A stretch of 64,000 nucleotides of DNA from Pseudomonas sp. Gutcm_11s (lineage in GTDB: Bacteria; Pseudomonadota; Gammaproteobacteria; Pseudomonadales; Pseudomonadaceae): NCBI RefSeq assembly GCF_028649395.1, contig NZ_JAQSUW010000008.1, positions 1 through 64,000 of the forward strand, read 5' to 3'. The notes beneath the pieces were generated by a model. That model was not told where the DNA came from. It did no database searches and worked only from the letters and a program-made list of their open reading frames with translations. The position numbers were made by a program, and so were the translations under genes. Of this stretch, positions 7,361 to 15,867 are shown in pieces. Positions within the stretch are counted from its first letter, which is position 1. Each line of letters opens with the position of its first letter.

Positions 7361-9748
7361 ATGAGTCATGCACGAACGTCGCAAGCCAGCACGCTGCAAG
7401 CCGTGGCCCGCCCGCTGTCACTGCAGCGGCTGGCCGCCCCCGAATACGCCCTGACCCTGCTGCTGGCGCTGGGCAGCCTGGCCGCGCCAGGCCAGGCCCA
7501 TGCCGAGGAGGCCGCCGCCACGCCGGAAGCCGAGCAGGAGCAGGCCCTGAGCACCGTTACCGTCACCGCCGCCCGCCGCCGCGAGGAGAACGTGCAGGAC
7601 GTGCCGACGCCGATCACCACGCTGAGCGGCGCCACCCTGGAGCAGCAGAAGGTCTACAAGGTGCAGGACCTGCAGCAGGTCCTGCCAAGCGTCAACGTCG
7701 CCTACATCCATGCGCGCCAGTCCAGCGTGGCGGTGCGCGGCATCGGCAACAACCCGGCCAGCGACGGCCTGGAAGGCAGCGCCGGGATCTACCTCGACAA
7801 CATCTACCTCGGCCGCCCCGGCATGGCCGTGTTCGACCTGCTCGACGTCGAGCAGCTAGAGCTGCTGCGCGGCCCGCAAGGCACCCTGTTCGGCAAGAAC
7901 ACCACGGCCGGGGTGATCAACATCAGCACCCGCAAGCCGACCTTCACCCCCGAGCGCAACATCGAGATCACCGGCGGCGAGCGCGGCCTGTTCCAGGGCA
8001 AGGGCACCGTCTCCGGGCCGCTGACCGAGACTCTGGCCGGGCGTCTGTCGGCCTATCGTACTCGTGACGACGGCTACATCGACAACCAGCACGACGACCG
8101 CACCTTCGTCGGCGGCGAGCGCGAGGGCGCGCGCGGCCAGCTGCTGTTCGAGCCGAACGACGACTTCAGCCTGCGCTGGATCACCGACTACAACCAAGAG
8201 AACTCCAGCAACGGCGTGTGGGCCCTGTACGGCATCACCGACCGCTTCCGCGAGCGCGCCGCGCTGATCGGCGCCAACCCGCAGTACGACGTGAAGAAGC
8301 GCGAAGTGAACATCGACGGCGTGCAGTCGGTGAACGTCTTCCAGGGCGGCACCTCGCTGGAGGCCAACTGGAACCTGGATGGCGGCTACACCTTCACCTC
8401 CATCAGCGGCTACCGCTACTGGCACTTCATCCCGCGCAACGATGCCGACCTCACCGACGTCGAGGCCTTCACCCACAGTGGCGTGGAAGTGCACGACCGG
8501 CAGTTCTCCCAGGAATTCCGCCTGGCATCGCCCACCGGCGGCAGCTTCGACTACGTGCTCGGCGCCTACCTGTTCAACCAGAACCTGGGCAACAAGACCG
8601 TGCAGGACTTCGGCCCCTACGCCGACCTGTTCCTGACCGGTGCCAACAACGGCATTTTCAACAACGTGCGTACCCAGACCAACGGCAAGATCGAGACCGA
8701 CAGCTTCGCCCTGTTCGCCCAGGGCAACTGGCACCTCACCGATCGCCTCGACTTCACCGCTGGCATCCGTGGCACCTACGAGGAGAAGACCGCGCGCCTG
8801 CATCGCTTCGCCCCCGAAGGCGGCGCGGACCTGTCCGGCATCCCGCCGCTCAACGCAGCGCGCGAGCGCCAGATGGGCGCCCTCGATACCGGCGACTTCG
8901 GCCTGCACAACGCCTCGCCGTCCGGCCTGCTCAGCTTGAGCTACCGCTTCACCGACGACCTGCTCGGCTACGCCACGCTGTCCCATGGCGAGAAGTCCGG
9001 CGGGGTCAACCTGACGGCGCCGGTGTTTGGCTACGGTTCCGACTCGTTGGTGGTTGGCCCCGAACGCGCCAACGACGCCGAGCTGGGCTTCAAGAGCACG
9101 CTGAACGACGGCCGCCTGCTGTTCAACGCCAACGTCTTCTGGACTGGCATCCACGGCTACCAGGCCACCACGCTGACCACCAACGCCAGCTCGCCGACCC
9201 CGGTGTCGGTGCTGGCCAATGCCGGCAGCGTGCGTTCGCGTGGCGTGGAGTTCGAGGCCACCTACCTGCCGATCCGCGGCCTGACCCTGAACTTCAACGG
9301 CTCGTACAACGACGTCACCTACCTGAGCTTCAAGGACGCGCCGTGCCCGGGCGAGGTCAGCACGGTCAACCCGACCGCCAAGTGCGACCTGACCGGCGAG
9401 CGCGTGGTCGGCGCCTCGAAATGGATCGGCAACGTCAACGGCGAGTACGCCTGGCAACTCGACGGCGGCCTGCGCCCCTACGTCAACGCTGGCTACTCCT
9501 ACCGCTCCGAGGCCGAGGGCACGCTGGATAACTCCGACCTCTCGAAGATCGACGGCTACGGCCTGCTCAACCTGGCCGCCGGTGTGCGCGCCGACCTGGG
9601 CGAGGGCGAACTGGACACCTCGATCTGGGTACGCAACGCCACCGACGAGGACTACTACCTGACCGCCTTCGCCATGACCAACGGCGCTTACACCGCCTCC
9701 GTGGGCCAGCCGCGCACCGCCGGCGTGACCCTGCGTTACGACTTCTGA
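7361..9748 (+). CDS. sftP: TonB-dependent outer-membrane receptor, probable SftP
   Basis: A 795-residue receptor. A long signal peptide (cleavage near GQAHA) is followed by a TonB-box-like STVTVTA, a plug domain (DVPTPITTLSGATL, VRGIGNN, ELLRGPQGTLFGKNTTAGVINI) and a 22-strand barrel ending in the aromatic RYDF. It lies directly upstream of atsK and opposite a LysR gene, the position of SftP in P. putida, so its cargo is probably sulfate esters or related organosulfur compounds. AAGGAA lies eight bases before the ATG. It is strikingly similar to the receptor at 13520-15859, suggesting tandem duplication. Confidence 0.85.
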   Translation: MSHARTSQASTLQAVARPLSLQRLAAPEYALTLLLALGSLAAPGQAHAEEAAATPEAEQEQALSTVTVTAARRREENVQDVPTPITTLSGATLEQQKVYKVQDLQQVLPSVNVAYIHARQSSVAVRGIGNNPASDGLEGSAGIYLDNIYLGRPGMAVFDLLDVEQLELLRGPQGTLFGKNTTAGVINISTRKPTFTPERNIEITGGERGLFQGKGTVSGPLTETLAGRLSAYRTRDDGYIDNQHDDRTFVGGEREGARGQLLFEPNDDFSLRWITDYNQENSSNGVWALYGITDRFRERAALIGANPQYDVKKREVNIDGVQSVNVFQGGTSLEANWNLDGGYTFTSISGYRYWHFIPRNDADLTDVEAFTHSGVEVHDRQFSQEFRLASPTGGSFDYVLGAYLFNQNLGNKTVQDFGPYADLFLTGANNGIFNNVRTQTNGKIETDSFALFAQGNWHLTDRLDFTAGIRGTYEEKTARLHRFAPEGGADLSGIPPLNAARERQMGALDTGDFGLHNASPSGLLSLSYRFTDDLLGYATLSHGEKSGGVNLTAPVFGYGSDSLVVGPERANDAELGFKSTLNDGRLLFNANVFWTGIHGYQATTLTTNASSPTPVSVLANAGSVRSRGVEFEATYLPIRGLTLNFNGSYNDVTYLSFKDAPCPGEVSTVNPTAKCDLTGERVVGASKWIGNVNGEYAWQLDGGLRPYVNAGYSYRSEAEGTLDNSDLSKIDGYGLLNLAAGVRADLGEGELDTSIWVRNATDEDYYLTAFAMTNGAYTASVGQPRTAGVTLRYDF

Positions 9749-9814
9749 TCGGGCGCGAATGACCGCGCTACGAACAACCGGCTGCCGTATAGCCAAACCT
9801 CAAGGAGAAACACC

Positions 9815-10717
9815 ATGAGCAATGCCGCACTCGCCGTACAACCCATCGTACAACTCGACATCCACCCGGTCGCCGGCCGCATCGGTGCCGAGGTGCGCAA
9901 CATCAGCCTGTCCGCCGAACTGGACTCTGCCACCGTGGAGGCCATCCAGGCCGCCCTGGTGGAACACAAGGTGCTGTTCTTCCGCGCCCAGAACCATCTC
10001 GACGACCAGGCCCAGGAGGCCTTCGCCAAGCTGCTCGGCGAACCGATCGCGCACCCCACCGTGCCGGTGCGCGAAGGCACTCACTACCTGCTCGAACTGG
10101 ACGGCGCCCAGGGCCAGCGCGCCAACTCCTGGCACACCGACGTGACCTTCGTCGACGCCTATCCCAAGGCCTCGATCCTGCGTTCGGTAGTGGCGGCCAA
10201 GGCCGGTGGCGACACCGTCTGGGCCAACACCGAGGCGGCCTACCAGGACCTCTCGCCGGAGCTGCGCGAGCTGGCCGACAAGCTCTGGGCGGTACACAGC
10301 AACGAGTACGACTACGCCGGCGTGCGCCCCAACGTCGAGCTGGCCAAGCTGGAGGAGTACCGCAAGGTGTTCGCCTCCACCGTCTACGAGACCGAGCACC
10401 CGCTGGTGCGCGTGCACCCGGTGAGCGGCCAGCGCAGCCTGCTGCTCGGCCACTTCGTCAAACGCATCAAGGGCCTGTCGCGCGACGACTCGCAGCGTCT
10501 GTTCGAAGTCTTCCAGGGCCACGTCACGCGTCTGGAGAACACCGTGCGCTGGCGCTGGACCGAGGGCGACGTGGCCATCTGGGACAACCGCGCGACCCAG
10601 CACTACGCCGTCGACGACTACGGCCAGCAGGACCGCATCGTGCGCCGCGTGACCCTGGCCGGCGACGTGCCGGTGAGCATCGATGGCCGTCGCAGCCAAA
10701 CCACCCGCAAAGGTTGA
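9815..10717 (+). CDS. atsK: Alkylsulfatase AtsK, Fe(II)/2-oxoglutarate-dependent dioxygenase
   Basis: A 300-residue TauD/TfdA-family enzyme that I recognise as AtsK by near-continuous similarity over its length, including SWHTDVTF, NEYDYAGV, FVKRIKG and WDNRATQHYAVDDYG. AtsK oxidatively splits primary alkyl sulfate esters to an aldehyde plus sulfate, using 2-oxoglutarate and O2. The iron ligands are His107, Asp109 and His263, and a 2-oxoglutarate-binding arginine lies in RIVRR (about residue 277). It follows the sftP-like receptor by 66 bp and is followed by a second family member only 10 bp later, so the three form one operon. Confidence 0.95.
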   Translation: MSNAALAVQPIVQLDIHPVAGRIGAEVRNISLSAELDSATVEAIQAALVEHKVLFFRAQNHLDDQAQEAFAKLLGEPIAHPTVPVREGTHYLLELDGAQGQRANSWHTDVTFVDAYPKASILRSVVAAKAGGDTVWANTEAAYQDLSPELRELADKLWAVHSNEYDYAGVRPNVELAKLEEYRKVFASTVYETEHPLVRVHPVSGQRSLLLGHFVKRIKGLSRDDSQRLFEVFQGHVTRLENTVRWRWTEGDVAIWDNRATQHYAVDDYGQQDRIVRRVTLAGDVPVSIDGRRSQTTRKG

Positions 10718-10727
10718 GGAAAACTCC

Positions 10728-11621
10728 ATGAGCAGCAACGTTACCGCCCTGCGCCAGCCCGTCGACGGCCTGCACATCCAGCCCCTGGCCGCACCGCTGG
10801 GCGCCGAGGTGCATGGCCTCGATGGCCGCATCGACCCGACGCCGGAGCAGATCCTCGCCCTCAAGCAGGCCCTGCGTGATCACCACATCCTGATCTTCAA
10901 GGGCCAGCAGCTGGAGGACGAGCAGTTCCTGCGCTTCACCTCCTGGTTCGGCTCGGTGTTCCAGCCGCATCCGGACTTCGCCGTGCTGTCCTCCGGGGCC
11001 GACGGCAAGGCGCCGGACATCGTCAAGGTGGCCAATACCGGCGACGGCGAGCTGGGCAACTTCGCCCTGCCGGCGCACACTGACCACCAGTGGACGCCGA
11101 CGCCGTCGGCCGGCTCGCTGCTCTACGCCCTGGAAGTGCCGGAGCAGGGCGGCGAGACCAGCTGGACCAACCTGGCACTGGCCTATAGCGCGCTGGATGA
11201 GGACACCCGTCGCGAGATCGATGGCCTCAGGCTGATCAATTACAACCCCTTCGTGCGCATCAAGAACGGCGGCTACGGCGGTGGCGGCTTCGTCACCTAC
11301 CGCACCCCGGACATCGAGCCGATCCAGGGCACCGAGCACCCGCTGGTGCGCGTGCATCCGGAGAGCGGCAAGCGCCTGCTCTACCTTAGCGTGCACACCG
11401 AGGTGGAAATCCCCGGCTACGACCCGGAGCAGGGCGCCGCGCTGATCGGCCGCCTGCGCGAGCACCTGCAGGACCCGCGCTTCTACTACACCCACAAGTG
11501 GGAAGTGGGCGACATCGTGTACTGGGACAACCAGGCCACCCTGCATGCGCGCAATGCCTTCCCGGCCACCCAGCGCCGCCGTCTGAAACGCATCAGCCTG
11601 GCCGGCAGCCGGCCGTTCTAA
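10728..11621 (+). CDS. Second TauD/TfdA-family Fe(II)/2-oxoglutarate dioxygenase
   Basis: A 297-residue non-heme iron dioxygenase with ligands His117 and Asp119 (AHTDHQW) and distal His273 (WDNQATLHARNAF), plus a basic cluster RRRLKR for 2-oxoglutarate near residues 283-288. It is clearly diverged from the neighbouring AtsK, so it probably handles a different organosulfur substrate or ester. GAGGA overlapping the atsK stop codon supports ATG 10728 rather than the upstream in-frame ATG at 10683 inside atsK. It is tightly linked in the receptor-atsK operon. Whether it cleaves sulfonates (TauD-like) or sulfates (AtsK-like) cannot be decided by eye. Confidence 0.9.
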   Translation: MSSNVTALRQPVDGLHIQPLAAPLGAEVHGLDGRIDPTPEQILALKQALRDHHILIFKGQQLEDEQFLRFTSWFGSVFQPHPDFAVLSSGADGKAPDIVKVANTGDGELGNFALPAHTDHQWTPTPSAGSLLYALEVPEQGGETSWTNLALAYSALDEDTRREIDGLRLINYNPFVRIKNGGYGGGGFVTYRTPDIEPIQGTEHPLVRVHPESGKRLLYLSVHTEVEIPGYDPEQGAALIGRLREHLQDPRFYYTHKWEVGDIVYWDNQATLHARNAFPATQRRRLKRISLAGSRPF

Positions 11622-11694
11622 ACCGCTGCGAATCCCCGGCCGCCTGCTGGTGGCCGGGGAGGAGGGCGGCACGCCATTCGAGAGAACACAACCC

Positions 11695-12315
11695 ATGACT
11701 TCCCTGTACATTTCCCCCGGCGCCTGCTCGCTGGCCTCGCACATCGCCGTGCACGAGCTGGGTCTGCCAATCCAGGTCGAGAAGGTTGCCCTGCGCACGC
11801 CGGACTCGCCAATCCACGCGATCAATCCGCTGGGCCGGGTGCCGGCCCTGCAGCTGGACGACGGCACGCTGATCACCGAGAACAGCGCGATCCTGCCGTA
11901 CCTGGCCGACCAGGTGCCCGGCACACCGCTGTTCGCCGCGGCCGGCACTGCCGAGCGCGCACAGATCCAGAGCTGGCTCGGCTACCTGGCGGCGGAGGTG
12001 CACACCGCCTCGTTCCGCCCGCTCAACCGCCCCGAACGCTACTCGGCGGACGAGTCTGCGCACCCGGGCATCCGCGCCCAGGCCGTGCAGCAGCTGTACA
12101 AGGCCTTCGAACACATCGACACGCACCTGCAGGATCGCCAGTGGCTGGTCGGTGAGCGCTTCACCCTGGCCGACGTCTACCTCGGCGTGTTCGCCAGCTG
12201 GCTACTGCGCATCGGCAAGCCGTTCGACCAGCTCACTGCCGTGGCGCGCGTGGGCGAGCAATGGGCAGCACGTCCGGGCGTGCAGCAGGCGCTGCGGGCC
12301 GAAGGCCTGCTCTGA
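11695..12315 (+). CDS. Beta-class glutathione S-transferase-like protein
   Basis: A 206-residue GST with the thioredoxin-fold N-terminal domain (SLYISPGACSLASHIAVHELGL, the beta-class catalytic Cys at position 11) and the NPLGRVPAL and TENSAILPYLA glutathione-binding segments, then an all-helical C-terminal domain (FTLADVYLGVFASWLLRIG). It is placed inside the organosulfur operon, so it may transfer glutathione to, or remove it from, an imported compound or detoxify aldehyde products; that role is inferred. An earlier in-frame start at 11650 lacks the fold and is rejected. Confidence 0.9.
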   Translation: MTSLYISPGACSLASHIAVHELGLPIQVEKVALRTPDSPIHAINPLGRVPALQLDDGTLITENSAILPYLADQVPGTPLFAAAGTAERAQIQSWLGYLAAEVHTASFRPLNRPERYSADESAHPGIRAQAVQQLYKAFEHIDTHLQDRQWLVGERFTLADVYLGVFASWLLRIGKPFDQLTAVARVGEQWAARPGVQQALRAEGLL

Positions 12316-12322
12316 GGCGCGT

Positions 12323-13390
12323 GTGAGCGAGGTGCATACCATCGCCACCTGGGCCCAGGCCGTGAGCCGGGCCCTGGATGCCGAAGGCTTCGCCAGCACC
12401 GACTTGCTGCGCGAGGCCGGCATCGATCCAGCCTGGCTCGCCGATGGCGAGCGGCGCATACCGGTGGCGATGATGAGCCGCCTGTGGCGTGCCGCGCGGC
12501 GGGTCAGCGGCGATGACTGCTTCGGCCTGCGCGTGGCGCGGCACTGTTTCCCTACCGACTTCCACGGTCTGCTGTTCGCCATCCAGAGCAGCGTGACCAT
12601 CGCCGAGGCATTGCAGCGCGTGGTGCGCTATTCGGCAGTAGTAACCACCTCGGCCAATCTCGAACTGATCGAGCAGGGCAGCCGCTACCGGCTGTTCTAC
12701 CGGCCCATGCCCGGCGTGCAGGCAGAGCAGATCGCCACCGAGGCGCTGATCGCCTGCGCGGTGCGCCTGACCCGGCAAAGCTGGGCGGAGATGGAGTTCA
12801 TCACCGCGGTGGAGCTGGCCCGTCCTCGCCCGGCCGACGTACGCCCCTGGGAGAACCTGCTCGGCTGCCCGGTGCGTTTCGATGCGCCATGCAACGCCAT
12901 CGAATATGCCGCCCAGCCACTGGCCCAGGTGCTGCGCACCGGCAACCGCGAGGTGGCCAGCGGCCTCGACCGGGTGATGAACGCCTACCTGCAGCGCCTG
13001 TCGCCGCCGGATCTGGCCGGGCGCGTGCGCGATGCCATCGTGCGCCAGCTGCCGCATGGCGAGGTGCAGCAGGGCGTGGTGGCCGAGGCCCTGGGCATGA
13101 GCGTGCGCAACCTGCATCGGCACCTGCAGAAGCAGGCCACCAGCTTCAAGGAACTGCTCGACGACAGCCGCCGGCGCCTGGCCTTCGACTACCTGCGCGA
13201 AGCCGAATGCTCGGTGAACGAGGTATGCTACCGCCTCGGTTTCAACGAGCCGAGCAGCTTCAACCGCGCCTTCCGCCGCTGGACCGGAGAGACTCCCGGG
13301 CAGTGGCGCCGGCATGCCCTACAGCCGGCCACGCGCCTGCCCGGGGTACGTCGCGAGCAGCAGCGCGCGGCACTGGAGCTGGCCGTCTAG
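12323..13390 (+). CDS. AraC-family regulator (Arabinose_bd/OruR type)
   Basis: A 355-residue transcription factor starting at GTG 12323, with GAGG five bases upstream overlapping the GST stop codon. The N-terminal two-thirds is the PF12625-type ligand-sensing domain (DPAWLADGERRIPVAMMSRLWRAA). The C-terminal 100 residues carry two helix-turn-helix motifs (VVAEALGMSVRNLHRHLQ and SVNEVCYRLGFNEPSSFNRAFRRWTG). It lies at the end of the first receptor operon and 130 bp before the second receptor gene, so it probably controls one or both. The inducer is unknown. Confidence 0.9.
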   Translation: MSEVHTIATWAQAVSRALDAEGFASTDLLREAGIDPAWLADGERRIPVAMMSRLWRAARRVSGDDCFGLRVARHCFPTDFHGLLFAIQSSVTIAEALQRVVRYSAVVTTSANLELIEQGSRYRLFYRPMPGVQAEQIATEALIACAVRLTRQSWAEMEFITAVELARPRPADVRPWENLLGCPVRFDAPCNAIEYAAQPLAQVLRTGNREVASGLDRVMNAYLQRLSPPDLAGRVRDAIVRQLPHGEVQQGVVAEALGMSVRNLHRHLQKQATSFKELLDDSRRRLAFDYLREAECSVNEVCYRLGFNEPSSFNRAFRRWTGETPGQWRRHALQPATRLPGVRREQQRAALELAV

Positions 13391-13519
13391 CACGGTATTT
13401 GTCCGCCGCGGACTATGGCTTGTCCGCCGAGGCCCATCCTCGCCCCCTGGCGCTCCCTAGCATCGGTATCAAGGCGAACCTGCGATTCGCCATCCCTCTG
13501 CCCGTGCCTAGGAGTACCC

Positions 13520-15859
13520 ATGCACCCCATCGCCCATGGCCCGGCTGTCGCCGGCGCATTGTTGAAACCCTTGAGCCTGGCCCTGCTGCTGGCCTTGCCG
13601 CAAATGCTGCAGGCTGCCGAGAGCGAGGCTACGCAGGCAGCTGTCGATAGCGCCGAGGCCGCCGTGCCGACCCTCGACAAGATCACCGTCACCGCGCGTC
13701 GCCGCGCCGAGGATGCGCAGACGGTGCCGACGCCGATCACTGCCCTCAGCGGCGCCGACCTGGAGAGCCAGAAGGTCTACCGCATCCAGGACCTGCAGCA
13801 GGCGCTGCCCAGCGTCAACGTGGCGTACGTGCACGCTCGTGTCTCCAGCCTGGCGGTGCGTGGCATCGGCAACAACCCGGCCAGCGACGGCCTGGAAGGC
13901 AGCGCCGGGGTCTATCTGGACAATGTCTACCTGGGCCGCCCGGGTATGGCCGCCTTCGATCTGCTCGATATCGAGCAGCTGGAGCTGCTGCGCGGCCCGC
14001 AGGGCACCCTGTTCGGCAAGAACACCACTGCCGGCGTGCTCAACATCAGCACGCGCAAGCCGACCTTCACCCCCGAACGCACCCTGGAAGTCTCCGGTGG
14101 CGAGCGTGGTTACTTCCAGGGCAAGGGCTCGGTGTCCGGCGGGCTGACCGAGACCCTGGCCGGGCGCCTGGGCTTCTATCGCACCCGCGAGGACGGCTAC
14201 CTGGAGAACGACCACGACGACCGCACCTTGCTCGGTGGCGAGCGCGAAGGCCTGCGTGGGCAGCTGCTGTTCCAGCCCGACGATGACTTCAGCCTGCGCT
14301 GGATCAGCGACTACAACGAGGAGAACTCCACTTCCGGCAGCTCGGTGATCTACGGCGGCGCGCAGAAATTCTGGGACCGCGCCAGCCTGGTCGGCGCCAC
14401 GCCGCAGATCGGCCGCAGCAACATCGACGCGCGGCAGAACGTCAGCGTGCACCAGAACGGCCACTCGCTGGAGGCCAACTGGAACCTCGATGGCGGCTAC
14501 ACCCTGACCTCGATCAGCGCCTACCGCTACTGGCACTTCAACCCGGCCAACGACGCCGACCAGCTCGACGTGCCGGTGATCGACGACCTCGGCTACGAGG
14601 TGCACGACCGCCAGTTCTCCCAGGAGATACGCCTGGCGTCGCCCAGCGGTGGCGCCTTCGACTACGTGGTCGGCGCCTATGCCTTCAAGCAGGACCTGGG
14701 CAACCGCATCTTCACCGACCTCGGCCCGCTAGCCGACCTCAACCTGATCGGCTTCAACCTCGATGCGCTGAACAACGTCAGCACCAAGACCAACGGCAAG
14801 GTCGACACCAACAGCTTCGCCCTGTTCGCCCAGGGCACCTGGCACCTGACCGACAAACTCGACTTCACCGCCGGTGTGCGTGGCACCTATGAGGAGAAGC
14901 AGGCGCGCGTGCAGCGCTTCGCACCGACCGGCGGCGCACCGGTCGGCGGCCTGGCCGCGACCGTCCGCGAGGGGCAGGTCGGCGCCTACGACTCCGGCGA
15001 CCTCAGCCTGTACAACGCTGCGCCCTCGATGCTGCTGAGCCTGAGCTACCAGTTCAATCCGGACCTGCTCGGCTATGCCTCGCTGTCGCACGGCGAGAAG
15101 TCCGGCGGGGTCAACCTGGCCGTGGGGTCCGCCCCGGCTGCCGGCGCCGACTCGCTGCTGGTCGGCCCGGAGCGCGCCAACGACGCCGAACTGGGCCTGA
15201 AGAGCGCCTGGCTGGACAACCGCCTGCAGGTCAACGGCAATATCTTCTGGACCGGCATCCACGGCTACCAGGCCACCACCTGGTACCAGCCGCCGGGCTC
15301 GCTGACCGGCTATCAGGTGCTGGCCAACGCCGGCAAGCTGCGTTCGCGCGGCCTGGAGTTCGAGGCCACCGCGCTGCCGCTGCGAGGCCTGACCCTGCGC
15401 TTCAACGGTTCCTACAACGATGTCACCTACCTGCGCTTCCAAGACGCGCCGTGCCCGGCGGAAGTCGCCACGCTGCCCGGTGCCCCGGCCACCTGCGACC
15501 TGTCCGGCGAACGCGTGGCGGGCGCCTCCAAGTGGATCGCCAACCTCAGCGGCGAGTACGCCTGGCAGCTGGAGAATCGCCTGCAGCCGTACGTGGCCGC
15601 CGGTTACTCCTACCGCTCCGAGGCCGAAGGCACGCTGGACAATTCCGACCTGTCGAAGATCGACGGCTACGGCCTGGTCAACTTCGCCGCCGGCCTGCGC
15701 ACGGACCTCGGCGATGGCCAGCTGGATGCCTCGCTGTGGGTCAAGAACGCCACCGACAAGGAGTACTACCTGGCAGTTGGCTCCGCCGGCAACGGTCTGT
15801 ACACCGGCTCGCTGGGCCAGCCGCGCACCGCCGGCGTCAGCCTGCGCTACGACTTCTGA
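13520..15859 (+). CDS. TonB-dependent receptor, paralogue of the SftP-like receptor
   Basis: A 779-residue outer-membrane receptor with a signal peptide ending near LQAAES, a TonB-box-like KITVTA, a plug (VPTPITALSGADL, VRGIGNNPASDGLEGSAG, LELLRGPQGTLFGKNTTAGVLNISTRKPTF) and a barrel ending RYDF. Long blocks are identical to the receptor at 7361-9748, while the middle (about residues 270-300 and 480-510) differs, as expected for altered extracellular loops and cargo. ATG 13520 has AGGAG five bases upstream. A flavin monooxygenase gene follows after 8 bp. Confidence 0.92.
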   Translation: MHPIAHGPAVAGALLKPLSLALLLALPQMLQAAESEATQAAVDSAEAAVPTLDKITVTARRRAEDAQTVPTPITALSGADLESQKVYRIQDLQQALPSVNVAYVHARVSSLAVRGIGNNPASDGLEGSAGVYLDNVYLGRPGMAAFDLLDIEQLELLRGPQGTLFGKNTTAGVLNISTRKPTFTPERTLEVSGGERGYFQGKGSVSGGLTETLAGRLGFYRTREDGYLENDHDDRTLLGGEREGLRGQLLFQPDDDFSLRWISDYNEENSTSGSSVIYGGAQKFWDRASLVGATPQIGRSNIDARQNVSVHQNGHSLEANWNLDGGYTLTSISAYRYWHFNPANDADQLDVPVIDDLGYEVHDRQFSQEIRLASPSGGAFDYVVGAYAFKQDLGNRIFTDLGPLADLNLIGFNLDALNNVSTKTNGKVDTNSFALFAQGTWHLTDKLDFTAGVRGTYEEKQARVQRFAPTGGAPVGGLAATVREGQVGAYDSGDLSLYNAAPSMLLSLSYQFNPDLLGYASLSHGEKSGGVNLAVGSAPAAGADSLLVGPERANDAELGLKSAWLDNRLQVNGNIFWTGIHGYQATTWYQPPGSLTGYQVLANAGKLRSRGLEFEATALPLRGLTLRFNGSYNDVTYLRFQDAPCPAEVATLPGAPATCDLSGERVAGASKWIANLSGEYAWQLENRLQPYVAAGYSYRSEAEGTLDNSDLSKIDGYGLVNFAAGLRTDLGDGQLDASLWVKNATDKEYYLAVGSAGNGLYTGSLGQPRTAGVSLRYDF

Positions 15860-15867
15860 GGTGGCCC

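Noticed and set aside
7856..9796. 646-residue minus-strand frame inside the first TonB receptor
   Set aside because: Antisense shadow of a receptor with full-length family match.
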